From positions 15,500,677 through 15,564,676 of the forward strand of contig NC_134429.1 in the NCBI RefSeq assembly GCF_030867145.1: a DNA stretch of 64,000 nt, written 5' to 3'. Below, in pieces: positions 43,501-58,500 of the stretch (positions are counted from its first letter, which is position 1; the number at the start of each line of letters is the position of its first letter). This DNA is from Opisthocomus hoazin. Taxonomy: Eukaryota; Chordata; Aves; Opisthocomiformes; Opisthocomidae. The notes under the pieces were generated by a model. That model had not been told where the DNA came from. It did not search any database and saw only the letters and a program-made list of their open reading frames with translations. Position numbers and translations under genes: made by a program.

Positions 43501-46500
43501 AGATGTTTTGATACAGAGGAGCAGAGTCCAAGGAAGACAAAACCTTCTAAACCCGCAAAAGGCCCCAAATTAAAGAAAGCAGAATTAATTCAGTTGTTTT
43601 CCAGGGCTTTCAGGAAATCAATGAAGGTGGATCGGTTTTTCTGTCAGCACCCTGCATGCTTTACCCCAAAGAGGAAAATCTACGGCGCGGTCACGCTCAG
43701 TTTGGACGGCCGCCGATCCCTGCCCGCCTGCCAGCTTCGCGGCGGGGGCGATTTTGCAGCTTTTCTTTTGCAACCTGCTAGAAAGGCTCCTTTATCCTCA
43801 CGGGCCGTAACGTATCGAGCAGCCACAAAACCGCACTCGAAACTCCAGCCTCGCGTCTGCTACGCCGAACGCTGGCACAGACGCATCTAGAAGGCACGGA
43901 GGCATCGTCAGAGGCAGGAAAACATCCCTCCGCGTCGGGATATACGGCCAGGTGAACGTGCCTGCGTACGCCAGGAGCTGGGGAAAGCTTTGCACGGGGT
44001 CTCACGGATGAGACACACAACCTCCCACCCTGGGGCGGGGGGAGAGCTCTTCCGCTCCTTTCTGCCTTTACCGAATTCCATCAAGATGCGGCGGGTGCTT
44101 GTTAAAGAAATGAACTGGGGAGCATGCAGCAAGCTTCAGGTGGCAGCAATGCAGAGAGAAAACCAAAATGTTGTAACAGATGAGTACGTCCCACCTTCCC
44201 AGTCTCTGCTGGGCATGGTCTGCATTGCTGGAAAGACATCTCCAAAATCATAATCTACAAAAATGAGGGATAAAACTCAGGATTAGAAATACAAGTAGTG
44301 GGGAGGGAGGGGGCACAGGGGAGAGTGTGAAGGGGATTTGGGGAGGGAGATGGGAAAGGAGAGAAACAAAACAATCTTCCACCAGCATCTGAAACGCATG
44401 AGAAAACAGTTTGGGAACATGGAAGGCAATGGCAACCAGCCGCACTAGCGGCTGTTCCTGCTGGATGTCTGCGTTACGGGAGCTACAACGGGACCGGCGA
44501 AGGACGCAGGCCCCAAGCCGCTGAAACAGAAGCACAGCCGGCGTCACCCAGGGCTCGTCTACCTAATCAGGAGCCCCTCTGGGAAGCAACTTAATCACTC
44601 CGTGCCTCAGTTTCCCCACTTCAAACTTACCTCCCATAGATACTGTGATGTTTGACTCATTAACATTTGCAAAGCTGGGGGTCTGATTAAAAGGAAAAAC
44701 TTGTCCTCTGATCCTAAAACCCCCAGCTCCACCTACACTGCCAGGGTAGTGAGATGCTCCTGTTGAAACGACGAGCAGTGAAATATTATCCAAGTTAAAT
44801 TAAACTCCTCCACGTCAGAGGAGCAGCGACAAGACTCCTCCTGGGCTCCACCTTCACCGTCTCGGTCCCACAACAGGGGACGGCATTTCTACATTAGCAC
44901 CAAACCCTTCTACACGTGGGGAAACTGAGGCACAGACCACAACTGCTGCCCAGACACCAAAACCCAAAATCCAGCTCCAAAATCTCCTGGATCTCTACTC
45001 CAAGCCCCTCTTTGCTTAAGAATTAAGCTTCCATCCGCCAGACGGGCTGGAGACCACAGCCAAACCCAGGTGACGCCCCTTGCCCAGTCAGTGGGGACAG
45101 GCAGGAGATGTGCTGGCATCAAGACATGTTCTGCTGAGGGACGAAGAGGAATGCAAGCCCAGGGAGTGCAGCAAGCACTGAAACAGCTCCTTGTGCCAAA
45201 CCTCTGGGGACAGAGAAGCTTCCTCCTGTGACTTATTGCTAGGCTCCTCACGCCATCTCCAACTCACCTGGGATGCTGGGGCTTTGGCATAAGCAGATCC
45301 CCGAAAGCAAACCCTTTCACGCTTACAGCACGAGCACAGATGCTGTGGGTGAGCCCAAAACAGTGCTGTGCTTCAAGCAGTGCTTTGCTGGCACGACGCT
45401 AACGCCCATCCCAGGCTGCTCCTTCTCAGCACCTTTAACGTCTGCAGTTTCTGTGGAACCCATCCGTATGCGGACTGCGTCCTGAATTCACTGCATCCAA
45501 TTAACGGCACGCATCACCCCATCTACTCCAGAATCCCCTGATCTCACTTTCTTCAAACTGCCATCAAAAAAGGAACAAGGCCAACGTATTTTGGATTAGG
45601 GACAGCAGCAGCAGAGCTGCTCCTTCGTGCGAACGTGCCTCATGCAGCAGAAGAGCTCCCTGCTCCAGCCTGAAGCGGGCTCAGGGGCAGGCACAAGGCA
45701 CATGTCTTCTCAGTTCATCAGCAACATCACTCAGCCCTCTCCGGGTGGGATAAGGGGGTGAGGACGACAACTTGTCGGTCTGTTCAAGTTAAGATGCATA
45801 AAGAGGAAAAAACAGCGCCTTTGAGACCACTGGCTGCCTTTCCCTCAGGCTGCATGTGTGGAGAAAAGACTCTGGAAACTATTCCCCACCACCTCCAGAG
45901 TATTTTGTTCTCTGGACTGCAAAACAAGTGGTTAAAAAGGTCCTCTGCAGCCCTGCGTATCTGCTCTGAACTGGAAGCCACGGTCAGATACAGACATGAT
46001 TTTCACTCCATGGGGAGACGTCTCCAGTTTGTGTTAAAACGCACTCCCCAGGATGGAAACCTGGAGGAGATTAGCAGGGAAAGCCCTTCTCTCCCGGTCC
46101 GAGGCAAAGGGGCTGTCCACGGCCAAAATCCCAGCGCCTCCAAGGCAAGCCAGGAGGGACTCGCAGCCCAACTGCTGGGTCTCTCGCTTTGGTCTCTTCC
46201 AGCCCATCACTTGCTACCTTGTTTGGCGTCTCGTGCGGCGCAGCAGCTCAGCCGAGGGAGGTGTGGGAGCACACAGCCCCGACCCGTCTCCCAACAACCA
46301 CTGACCTTCACTGGATGGAGCGATGGCGCTGTCGTCCCATTCCAGGTTGGTGGAGGTGACCGAGTTGAAGGAGTTGAGGGACAGGCTGTCCGAGCCGTGC
46401 ACGGAGCTGGGCAGGCGGTCCTCAAAGTCTAGCAGGTATTGAGGTTTGTAGTAATCTGGCATGTACGGGGCCAGATCCAGGTAAGGAGCGTCCTGCAGAG

Positions 46501-49500
46501 AAGAGAGCGTGAGGTGAGTCAGGCTCCAAGTCACCGCACACAGCTCTTAGTACAGTTGAAACGATGGGGCTGTCCTTGAAAATCCTCTGACTTCCATTTC
46601 TGCCACCTTTCAGAGCAAACCCGACAGCTCTGAAGCGACACCGAGGGTTAGCCAGCGGCTTTGTGTTTACCTGCAGGGACGCCAGCGTTTCGTACCGTGC
46701 TTGCAGAGCTCAACTCCTTTATCCCCATCAATCTGCCCCGCAGCTGGCTGCCCCACACCTGCCTCGTCCCTCTTCCGAACCGTGCGGAGGAATAACTGAG
46801 CAACAGGAATAAATCCCGTTGCTGGATCTCCAAAGATCCCAGCCTAGAGCCTTTCCTAACAGTGGCAGTGTCACGCTTTCAGCTGAAGGCCAACAAGAAG
46901 GTAGACCCTGGACCAAGCGGTGGGACCTGCAACACGCAGGACTTGCCTCGCTCTGCGTACCTGCTCTCCCAGAGCCAAGAGACAGGGATAAAACACTCAC
47001 CAGATCCAAGTCAAAGCGGATGAACTCCAGCCCGGACACCAGCGTTAAGAACAAGGTCAGATGATCATGGCTGCAAACCAGGGCGTTCCTGCAGCATGGA
47101 TAAAACAGAAGAGCTTTAGAAATGGGGGAAAGAGAAGAAATGACTACAAGCGCCCTTCTGTTTCCTTGGTGGTGTGTCTCCGAGATGCCGTGTGAATGGC
47201 CCCAGAACTGTGAACTTACTCTTTGCCTCCGGAGAGCAATGGCAGAGCTTAAGGGCAGACACGTGTGGCTCAGAGCAGTCGGGCACGCACTATGTGCTGT
47301 CCCCGAACCGAGCTGCAGCCAGATTTCCAGGCATCCACTGGAGCTGGGTCTCTGGACAAGAGCTCAGCAGCTTCTTGGAAAACATGGCAGAATATAAAGG
47401 GTACCTCTGGGACTGGGAGTAAAAGCAGTTAACTATGAGAGATGCATGCAAGCTCTCTTATGTTGGACAGTGTGCCCACATATGGGACCTTTAAATTAAT
47501 CATGCAAAATCTCTGCAAAACCCAGAAGGAAAGACCAGACCCTGATCAACTGGCAAATTAGGGCTGGCTTCCGACATGAAGGGATGCCAAGCAGTGCCCA
47601 GACGAGAAGGGGCTGGGATACTCACTTGACGTAGTACTTGTGCAGCAGGCTTAGGTTCTCCTGGAACAGCCTCAAATAGCTCTCCAAGGAGTTTTCGTTA
47701 AGGGCTAGGTACAGCCATGCCCGGCCTGAAAACAAAGCAGCAGAGAGATTTATCTGTGGGGAAACGCCCGAGAAGCGAAGCAAGCCTAGAAATAATCACA
47801 GATCCGTTAAAACCCATCAGACTGTTCATTCGCATTCGTGTCGTTTGAGGGGAACAACTGACCATTGGGGAAATCTGTGGGGAAAAATGTCAGTGGGAGA
47901 TGAAGGGGCAGATTCGTGATTTGGAGTGGGAATAAGAGTAAGAGACTGCATGGTAGCCGGCTGAGCAGCAGACACACAGCTGTGTCTCTCCAGCAAGATG
48001 GGAGCCCTGCTAGCATTTCCAGCAGGCATCAGGAGACAGGAGAGACAGAGGGAGAATCGCTCTAGATCAGTGCAGGGACAATTTGGGATATTACACAAAT
48101 TCTGGTACAGCGAGAGGTGATGGTGGAGTCTGCGCTTAGCTCTGCTCTCACCGGTACGGCGCTTGGCAGATGAAGGAAGTTGGAAATATCAGGCAGAGAG
48201 GAGGTCTCTGAGCACCGTCCTGCATCAGAGGAGGCCTCGATGGTCCCAAACATCCGCTACAGACAACTTGCAGCAGGGGAGAAGCAGCATCGGGCAAATG
48301 ACAGCAGCAGCAGCAAGACATTTCAGGGCGAGAGGTGATGCCTCCCACCTGCCAGAAACCCCTCCCGAGAGCACAGCCCCGCAGATCGCTTTGGTTTCGC
48401 GGCAGCAGAAGCAGGGCTATGTCTTTGACCCAACACCTGGTCCTGAGGCACGGTGCAATCGTTTCTCGAGCCGTCATGAGGTTACGGCAGGACTCCCACC
48501 TCCTTGGCCTGCACAAAGTGACCCGGCCTCAGCGGGGAGCTGCCCGCTGGCTCCCTCGTTCTGCCTGTGGCCCCAGCCCTCGAGCACACGGCCAGCACGA
48601 CCTGCCAGCTGTCCCCAAACCAAGGTCTGCCCTCAGAGCCCGGGCAGCATCTGCGAATACTCACTGCGTCCCAGGTTGGTGGCCACGTGCTGAAGCACTT
48701 CTATCTGTTTGATGGCTTCCCGGCGGGTGAAGTGAACCACCAGCACCCAGTAACCCGAGGACAGATCTTGCAGGCTGGAAAAAGCAGCCCAGAGGAAGGT
48801 GAAGCAAGGGCTTTGTTATCTCCATCCCAATTACTGCCTAGATGGCTTCCCCGTGCTGGGGCCACACGCTAGGCAAAGCATGGTGAAAAGCACCCCAGCA
48901 GCCCAGGGGCAGGCTCCACACTTACCCGTAGAGCAGAGCATGGTCCAGATGTTCGCAGAGCCGCTGCAGGACCTTGTCGTGGTTTCTGATGGCCGGCGTC
49001 TCATCTTCACAGGCAGCAAAGTAGCTCTGCAGCTGCAAAAAGAAGAGACAGGATGGCTGAAACGCCCTCCTACAGCCCACCGAGGAGGCAGATGGGGATG
49101 CCAACACACTCACAGCCAGCATTAAAAAGCTTTTTTTAATCTCTCAGCTTGCTAAACCCCGATCCACGTTGCTTATGGGGTGTATCAACTGGTTTTAAGA
49201 GTACCCTAAAGGCAGTAACTCATAAGGAGAACTTCACCCACAAAGACTCGTCCACGTTTCAGAGACCTGCCAGCAGCGCGGCCGCACAACCCACTTCCCT
49301 GTTTGCTGAGCAGGGCTGGCCGGCACAGCCTCCTCCTTCGCAGCTCACACTGCAGCAGGGTTTTGGTGGTTCCTCTGCAGCGGCGCAGCCATCGCAAAGC
49401 GGCTCAGAACAGGAATTAGTCAGGGCTCTGGGCTCCGTTTCTGGCTCTGCCATGGACGAGTCCCCTCCTCAGTCTTGGGGTTTTGCCATGGGAAACTTGG

Positions 49501-52500
49501 ACTGGGGAGAGCTGTTGCTTCCAGGCATGAAAGATGCCCCGAGTCCAGGAGTCTCATTCGTGCAGCGTATGTGCTCTGCGCTAAATCTGCGTGAAATCTC
49601 CGTGCAGTTTCAGCATCCGGGGAAGAGACAGAGGTTTCCTTGTTGCAGGCAGCTCGAGAGACCGCCACGATGCTGGGTATTGATGCCAGGCAGCTGAGAG
49701 CTGCCCCGGGCTTTCGAACACAGGCTGGTACGAATTGCCTTGGCCGCACAGCAGCGGGGCCTCGGAGCGGGCAGCAGATACAGACTGAGGCACATGCATA
49801 TGTGACAAAGCCATTTCCATCAATCCCAAGTCATTTGCCTCTGCTGGGGGGAGGCTACGTTGCTACGATGCATCATGTCACATACTTGCTGCCTTCTCAA
49901 AAATCAGGGCAGCCTGACTCCTCCTCGGTTAACCCGCTCGCAGCTGCGAAGTTAGCTCTGAAGTCAGCGCTGGCCTCGTGCTCTGCTGACAACAGCCCTC
50001 GGAGGCTCGACACGGCGTAAATCGCTTTTCTGCTTCCGCAAAACCCGAGGGAAATCCTAGGAATCCCCTTCCACCCAAACCCTGTATCCCTTCCCAGCCG
50101 ACCCACCGGCCTCCTCCTGCCCCTGGAGCTTACAGACCTATTTCGGTCCCCGTCTCGCACACGCTTGGCGTTCAGGCAGGGAGATCACTCCCCCAGGACG
50201 CCATCTCAGCTGTACATGCCACGTTTATCTGCTCTGGCTGGCGACGAGCAAGCACGGTTCGGCTGACCACGACAACGCATCACCCGTACGTGCATTATTT
50301 TGGTGACCCAATAGGCCTTTGCCAAGCCTCACCAGCTCGACAGCAGATTTAAAACAGAAAAACCTGACAGTATTGTGCTTGTCAAGTCTGACCTGTCCCC
50401 ATAAACTCGTTTCTCCTCCTGAATTATTACCTGAGCCCAAGAAGCTCCTTTAGGAAATCATCCGATCTCGATGTAAACGTTATCAACGGCACAGAGAACA
50501 CCTCACAGCCCCTGGGGAACTGTTCCCAACAACCCTCTTAAAAATATGAATATTATCTAGCTCAAACACCCTCCTGGCTCGAAGATCGCGACTCTCTCTG
50601 GAGCTCTTAGGTAAGACAGGAGAGCCAGGCGTGTTCCTGCACAGAGCAGGTCCCAGCCCTTCCAAAGGAAAGAACTGCTGAGCCCGAAGAACCGCGGCCA
50701 AATTCCCTCGTCCGATGGCGCAGCGCAGTACAGTGCAGCCTGCCCCGTCCCGCCTAGTCGAGCAGGTAAATCCCCCGGGGAAGGAAACCTGCAGTAAGGT
50801 TCTGTTCCCAGAGCCACCGGCGGGTGCTGCGGCGATGCGCAGGCTTGTCCACGACGCCCAGGTGAGACCCGAAGTGTTTCAGCTCAGCAGCTCTTACCCA
50901 TTTTCGGGAGGAAGCTGGGCCAGAAGCTTTATGCTATTAACAGGCAGCCCAGACCCAAGTAGGGTGGAGGATGCCCTAAAAGCCCGCTACTGGAGAAGCA
51001 TTTCAGGCTCCACGGGCAGCCAGTGTTTTAAGCTGCAGCAAGGACTTTAGAGAAAGAAACAAAGTCATAATTTAGAGCTGTATCCCTCAGGCAACAGACA
51101 GATGGAACCACGGAGGATGCTCTCCAAGAGCTGTCTGGAGCTCACTGAAATACCCCAATTTGGAGCAACTGAGGCAGGAAGCGAAGCCCCAGCCATCCAG
51201 GACGTGGCCAGGATCTGACGGCAGAAATTCCCGGCTTGTCCCAACCGGGCTGCTGCCTCTGCCCAGAGCTGGGGTACCCTCGGGGGAGTGTTGCTGTCCT
51301 GGGTGTCTCTGCAGGCTCTGCGCTGGCTTGAGGAAATGCAGCTGCGGGAGACAGCTAGGGGAAAGAAAAAATAACCAGGCCCTACGTTAGCTTCGCACTA
51401 AACCCAAGAGGCACCCACAGCTCGGGGAGGTCATCCTGTGGGGAACGTGGAGCCGCTCTGTGCCACCGACTGGAGGAATTCCCCGTGACAGACAGACTCC
51501 GAGCCTGGGCAGTGAAAGAGATGAGCAAATAGCAGCATTTCCTCTTTTTTTCTTGCCTTCCTTCCACCAAAATAACTCAGATCTTTGTTACAAGTCCTTC
51601 CTGCAGCCAGTTCACAGCTCCCAACCCTCCCTGCTGCTACAGACCGACCTGCTCCCATCACCAGAGGATGCAAACCATTAGCAACCAGTGGTTGTCTCAT
51701 CCAAACATCTCCGAACACCGAGAAGAACCAGGGAATTTCTGAAAAACAGATTTCTCTTCATTAGAAAAGCCAGATCTTCCCCCACAAAGGGATCTAGGTT
51801 TTGAAAGGCTCGCTCTGTGTCGTGTTACGGCTCGGTGTTACTTTTAGCCGCTCTGCAAGGAGCACGCAGCCTCCCACCCCGCACAAACCAGTTACCCCTG
51901 CACTGCAGCCCCTTCCCAGGGAGGCTGCTGGAAAACGCAGCCCCACAGCGATGTCCAGTGCCAGCCTTCCCCAAAAGGCTCGCGTCTGTCCCTCTGCAAC
52001 GTCAGGAGCCAGAGGACGAGCTGGTGTGACTGTGCTTTGCTCAGAGTCACGGGCTCAGGCCGGCCCTGCGCACGTGGGACCCTGTGAGCGGGAAACGCGC
52101 GCTCAGCAGTTTCAGGTTTGGGCACTCCGAGTCACGGTGTTTTAGGAGCTGCGGGTCGCAGGGAAGCGCACCAAGGGCTCGCTCCTACTCGCAGGCACGG
52201 AGAGGTGCCACCACGCTCCCCGGACGGTGCTGCGCCAAGGGACGGTGCCTTTCCAGCATCCCTCCAAAATAAACACAGCCAACGGCTAACAGCCCTGAGC
52301 AAAGGACACGCACGGCTTGCCGGAGCACAGGCAGCCCCAAACAGAGATGGGCCAGGCAAATCCCCGCCGAGCTACCACACGTCCAGGGAGGAAACAAGAC
52401 GGAACAAGCTTCGGGATCTCCTGGGTGGAGTCGTCCCTACGGCGAGGGCGGGAAAAGGCTGAGACTTGCAGCAGCTGCTGGGGAGGCGTTTTTGGCTTGG

Positions 52501-55500
52501 GAAGAAGGGTGAAGACACGCACGGAGGAAAGGCACGGTGAAATAGCTTTCCCCGTTGGGGAACAAGATCCAGTTGCGTCATTTCCCAAAGGCCCGCTGGC
52601 CTGCTCCAAGATCCACCTGGCTGAAAATCTGTAGGAATGAAGACCCTGAGCATCTCGGGGCAGAGGCGCAGACCACGGACGGTCCCAACATCCAACCCCG
52701 ATCGTGCAGCGCAGGCAGCAGCGAGGTGGCACTGCCCCGAAAACACGGCATCTATACGGAGTGTTTACTTCTCTCTTGTAAATCGCTACAAACCACAAAT
52801 GAACCATTTGAAAGCAACCTCTCCCTAACCACGGCGTGGCAGACGGACCTGTTTGGGAGGTGGTGACCAAACTTGATGAAGCATCCACAAAGCAGCTCCC
52901 TGACACACCTGGGCAACGAGCTGGGAAATTCAGGAAGGGGGCAAGCAAGAAGGTGAAAAAGCATAAGCCGCAAGCGCCACTGGTCACCTCTGGGATTTCC
53001 AGAGAGACGCTCTTCCCCTCATCTCCTCCGCGCTCCAAAACCAGAGGGAAGGGCTGAAGGCTGGCTCAGACAGAGGACTCGCACGGGGCACGGCGAACAC
53101 CTCGAGCCCTGACCCCGGGCTATTTATAGACATTCCTGCGGCCAAAATAAGTGCCGTCGGCATGCAGAAGGCATCCCCGCCATCCACCGAGACCACTCTG
53201 CGGCCCCCACGGGGTCCCAGCACCAGTGTTGCAACAGGGTGGGACAAAACCCACTTTGGTGAGCTGGTCACGAAAGCTCCTCCCGAGCCCAAACACGCCA
53301 GGCGGGCGAATTCACCACGCTCGAGCAGAAAGGCGTTTGTCCAAAGGGAACGGAGAGCTGGTTTGCACGGAGCGGAACACGGGCTCTGCACTGCTAACGA
53401 TCACACCTCGTCCCCTCTGAAGAGAAGGTGGATTTAATTGCTGTTTATCAATCACGAGTTGATTCCCCCCCCCCCCCCCCCGCAGTGATACACCACACCC
53501 CATTCTGGCAGGCATGAGAAAGGATATTCCTTGCACAATTTTACAGCCTACTAACTGCCCGCGTTCTCAACGAGCGTGAAGCTCTCCAGGCCTATTTGCA
53601 AAGCTCCTGTGTTGCAAGAAAAGCGAAAAAAAACAATCGGGCAGCCACACTGTAAAGTCCATTCTCCAAATCTAATCATTCTTGTGGCTCTCCTTTGAAA
53701 TCTCTCCAGTAGTTCTACAACCTTACTGAAATATTGAAATACGGTCTCCTGGCCCGATCACGGCTGGCCACAACCCAGCCGAGCCTCCACCTCCCCTCCG
53801 TAAAGCTGGCCCGCAGATGTTTCACCAGCAGCTTTCCAACACCCAGTTCATTGCCCTTGCTCTGCTCGGTATTTCCCTGGCAGGACAAAGACGGCGAAAG
53901 AAAAGCAAACAGCCCAGTCGGGCACCCTTTGCATTCCTCTGGCTCCCTGACCACGGCGCTCGCTGCATGGCAAAGGCGAGAGGCGCTCCGAAACCCACAG
54001 CACACGGCCTGGCGAGGGGTTTTCCGCAGCTGCAGGAATGCAAAACAAAAGCGGTACCATGTAGCAGCAAGTGGACAGCCAAAACGTAACAGACACTGCA
54101 GAAGCCCTTCTTCTGCCTCAACTCCTGTCCTCTCACCGTCTTGCCCAGCAGCTGAATGGTGAGGGGGCTGGAGCATCTCTCCTGCGAGGAGAGGCTGAGG
54201 GAGCTGGGCTTGTTCAGCCTGGAGAACAGAAGGCTGAGAGGGGACCTTAGAAATGCCTACAAATATCTGCAGGGTGGGGGTCAGGAGGACGGGGCCAGAC
54301 TCTGTTCAGTGGTGCCCAGCGACAGGACAAGGGGCAATGGGCACAAACTGAAGCCGAGGAAGCTCCAGCTGAACCCGAGGAAGAACTTCTTCCCTCTGAG
54401 GATGACGGAGCCCTGGCCCAGGCTGCCCAGGGAGGCTGTGGAGTCTCCTTCTCTGGAGATGTTCCAGCCCCGCCTGGCCGCGGTGCTGTGCAGCCTGCTC
54501 TGGGTGACCCTGCTTGGGCAGGGGGTTGGGCTGGGTGACCCACAGAGCTCCCTTCCAATCCCTAACATTTTGTGATTCTGTGGAATGACACCTTCTCCAA
54601 GCTATCAAGAAGGTGGTCTTCTTTGAGGGCAGTATTTTGCGAACCATCCAGGCAGGCAGCTGGTGATGCAAAACCCTTTGCTAGACTCAAAACCCTTCCC
54701 AAGCCTGCTGCTAGCACTTGCTTTTCCACCACGCTGCACACCTGGACGGGGATGGTGGCACATCAGACTGCACAGCCAGAATAACCCTCTGCAGCAAGAG
54801 CAAACCCACACGATTTCCTGTGAACACAGCTTGCGAGGTAGTCTAATAACGTGACTAAAAAAAAAGCTGATTAAGAAGCCAGTTCTGGGTCTTAGCACTC
54901 AGTCTGGGGCTGCACCCGGAGCTCAGCACCCTCAGGAGCAAGACTGGAGCTCCAGGAAGCACCAAAAAAAGGTGGCAGGAGACTGACCTTGTCCCAGACA
55001 GGCGATGACAGCTCAGTCCCAGGGAAGAGGCCATGGGAAGGGACAGGACAGACACACACCCAGCACTCTCATACCTGCTCAGGGGAGTACAGACACTCAA
55101 TGGCAAATGGATAAAGAGCAGGCTGACGTCCTCTGCCTGGAAAACTCCTGGTCTCCCATAAAAGCAGGCTGAATTTCATGGCAGGGCTGTTATTCTCTCT
55201 TGTACACTTGTGTAACACAAAGCCCTGAAACTTCAGCTCTAGCGGGACGTTTTGGAGGTTGCACACATGACCTGACTCAACACTTCTTACAAGCAGCTTC
55301 CAAACCAGCACCAGCCTCAGCGTCCAGCTTCCCATCCTGGACTCGGTACGCCTCGCCTGGTCTTGTGGCTCTCCTGATTCAACACATTGGCACGTTGAAG
55401 GCACCGCACGTGACGCTGGAGCAGCCTGGAGAGAAACAGAGCCTGCTCGTGAAATGCAGAGACACAAGCCTGAAACAGGTGAAGCTGAAACCCACAGCAA

Positions 55501-58500
55501 AGATGCTCCATGGCTGGAAACACAGAGTTTGAAGCATTTGCAATCCAGTACCAGCAAGGCTGTCACCTCCTGGGACACGTATGCTCGTCAGCTCCCACAA
55601 CCCTGAGGCTTTTCCAGGATTTTCCTTCATTACTTCTGAGCAGCAAACCTTGCAGCAGGCTGGACCTGTGCGTGGCTCAGCCAAGGACAGGATTTTTTCC
55701 CGTGGTGACAACTTGCAAGTCGCAGGAGCATCCCGCTGCTCTGCCACAGCAACGAGAGCGCACGGAGCAGGGGACGGGCACGGAGCTGGCTGCTGTGGAA
55801 CAGGATCCCTGCGCTCACTGAAGGCAGACAGAAAGGTCACACGCTCGGCACAACAGAAAAAACAGATTTGATGGGAAGGAAAACACAAGCCCGGCTGGTA
55901 AACACACCAAAACAAGCGAGCGCAGGGTGCTTGTGCCCTGCAAGTCTTGGTAGTGGCAATGCTCTCCCAGAGAGTCGCTGCTTACTCACACGCTGGCTTT
56001 GAATCTCTGCCTGTCAGCCAAGTCCTCTGGCCCGCAGTTATTTCAGTTTCTCCTCTTGGAGCAAGAGATCAGCAGTGGAGAAAGCTGAAATCGCTCAACA
56101 GGCGCTGAAATTGTGCAATCGGAGGCAGAGAGGCGCAGAGGCATTGCTTCAGCTCCTCGCACAAAACCCAGTGCTGCAGTTCATCCTCCTAAACCAACTG
56201 CTTTCCCGGCAAAACGCTTTGTGTTAGAGGCAGGAGAACAAATGGGGTTTTTTTCACCCCAAAAGGCTGTCATAGCCTTGTCCACCAGCAGATCCAGAAC
56301 TGGTTTTGAGAAATCTGGGTATAAAGAGACAATATCAATTTAGAACCCAATCCCCTTGCAACTGCAGACAACAAACCTCGCATCACCATCAGGCCTGTGT
56401 CAGGATGTGGCTTTAAGGATTTCCAAAGAGAAAAACCTTGAATTACTCGAGTAACCCAAGAAATACACAGTTTTGCTCTCAGCAGAACCACAGCAAACGG
56501 CTTTGTTTGCTCATCAAACAGCGGCAAAGCTCTTAGAGGACCACCAAAATACAGTGGCGGAGCTGCAAACGTTCGCAGACATCTTCCAGCACCTGAGTGA
56601 CCTTTGTGCCTTCGTGGCTGACTCACAAGCTCTGTGAGATTGCCTCGGGCTTCTGCTGCCTTGCAGTTGGCAAACCTGGTACACATGGCGCAGGGGCACG
56701 CCGGGAGCGGTGCGCGTGTACCGACGTCGATCCCTGCTGCATGCTCCCAGCAGCAGCAGCGGATGTGGCCTGGAGCAAACATGAGTGAGAGGAAACACCC
56801 TGGCAGAGATAAAAATCCCTGTGGTCTCAGAGCCAGCGAGATGCCCCTCAATGGGAAGCTGAAGGCGAGTCGCTATCTGGCTATTTTCACATCTCCAGAA
56901 TTGCTACCTCTGTGTCACGGCGGCTGGGCTAAACAAATCCACCCAGCTGGAGATGAGCACACTCCCTGCATGATTTGAGGAGGGATGCTCCACTCCAGCG
57001 CTACCTGCTCCTCTCCAGGACGTGGGGGCACTAAGCCATCCCCAAATCTACCCTCCCTCGCCGTGCAGGAGGAGCAGAGATGTTGCAAGGCAGAGCTCAG
57101 GGAGCCTGGGAGGCTGCAGAGGCTTTTCAATGGCACAGGGCTAAAAATCTGATCTGGAGACAGGCAGAAAAGGCACAGCATTAATTCACTGCGGCGGGAA
57201 GTGGAAACCTTCCCAAAGTCATGCATAAACGGAGCAGAGCCAGAGCTTTTGGCAAAAACTGCTGCAACATCGGCAAAAACCACTGCTCCACCTGACTGAC
57301 ACGCACCAAGGATCAGCTGCTCTAGAGTCCATGGGAATATGTGTCCTTCAAAGCCAGTGTGAAAGCATGAAAAACAGAAGAGAGCCCCAGAATCTTGGAT
57401 TCTGATCTCTTTTCTGATTTTAGGTTTAGCTCCTGGAACTGCCAACAACTAGCGTTGTTTAAGGACTTTGCATTTTCACCACCTAGCCACGAGCAGGAAC
57501 AGCAATAAATCTCTCCTTAACCCACTGCCATGTCCAGGAGGGCATGGAAATCCAACAAGAGAATACAAAACATCTACACTACCAGCTTCAGCACGGACCA
57601 GGTCACCTGTGGTAACTCCTAGCTACCATGAGATGGTTGGCCAAGGATGGATATGCAGCTGTTGGCATTTCTAGCACGCTTCTCACTGGGAGGCACCAGG
57701 AAGCAGCTCTCATCTCACTGCTGCCACACACAGTAGCATCTCCTAGAAGAAAATAAGCACTTGAGTGAACAAGGGCCTGCACCCCACTGGGAGAGGATGC
57801 ACAAAAAGCGGTGAATGCACACTGAGCCGTAACATGCCCATCTCCAGCGTTCTGCCTCAATAAACCCCTAATTCTTTAGGATAAAAAAAAAAAAGGTTAG
57901 GCATCAATTTCCACAGTAATTTGTGCAGAAGCACAGCTCTCTTTGCAGAAAACAGGGTGAGGGAGCACTGGATTGGAAAAGGGAAAAGAACTGGTCACCA
58001 GACAGAAGCAACGAGCTCCACGACATCACACTGTCCACGTAATGAGAGCCAAAAGCATTGCTCCTCTGACTTAATTTGTATCTCCCACTGAGGACAGAGA
58101 GGACAAGGTGCAGATGGGAAATTAACACCATGCTCACAATTCCCTTGGATGTGTGCTGGAACTGAAGCAGGGACCCAACTCGCCACTGCTGAGCTCCTTC
58201 CAACCTCTCCTGAAGCCAAGAGCAGCAGCCTCCCGACATCTCTCCAGCTGCAGGGGACAATTTACTGGGTGTCTAAATTAGATGTTCTGCCTCTCTCTCC
58301 GCAGTCGCGGCCTGATCTCACACTTCTTCAGTCCACGGCAGAGCTACTGCTGATCTCTGAGATATGGGTGAAGTATGTGAACGGTCCAGACCTCATGCAG
58401 AGAAACCCACAGCTTTGTAACGACCCTCTCCAAGCAGGTCTGCATCCCTGCCTTTTCCAGCTGTGCTCCGTCCCTCCTATACTGCTAGGAAAATAAGATA

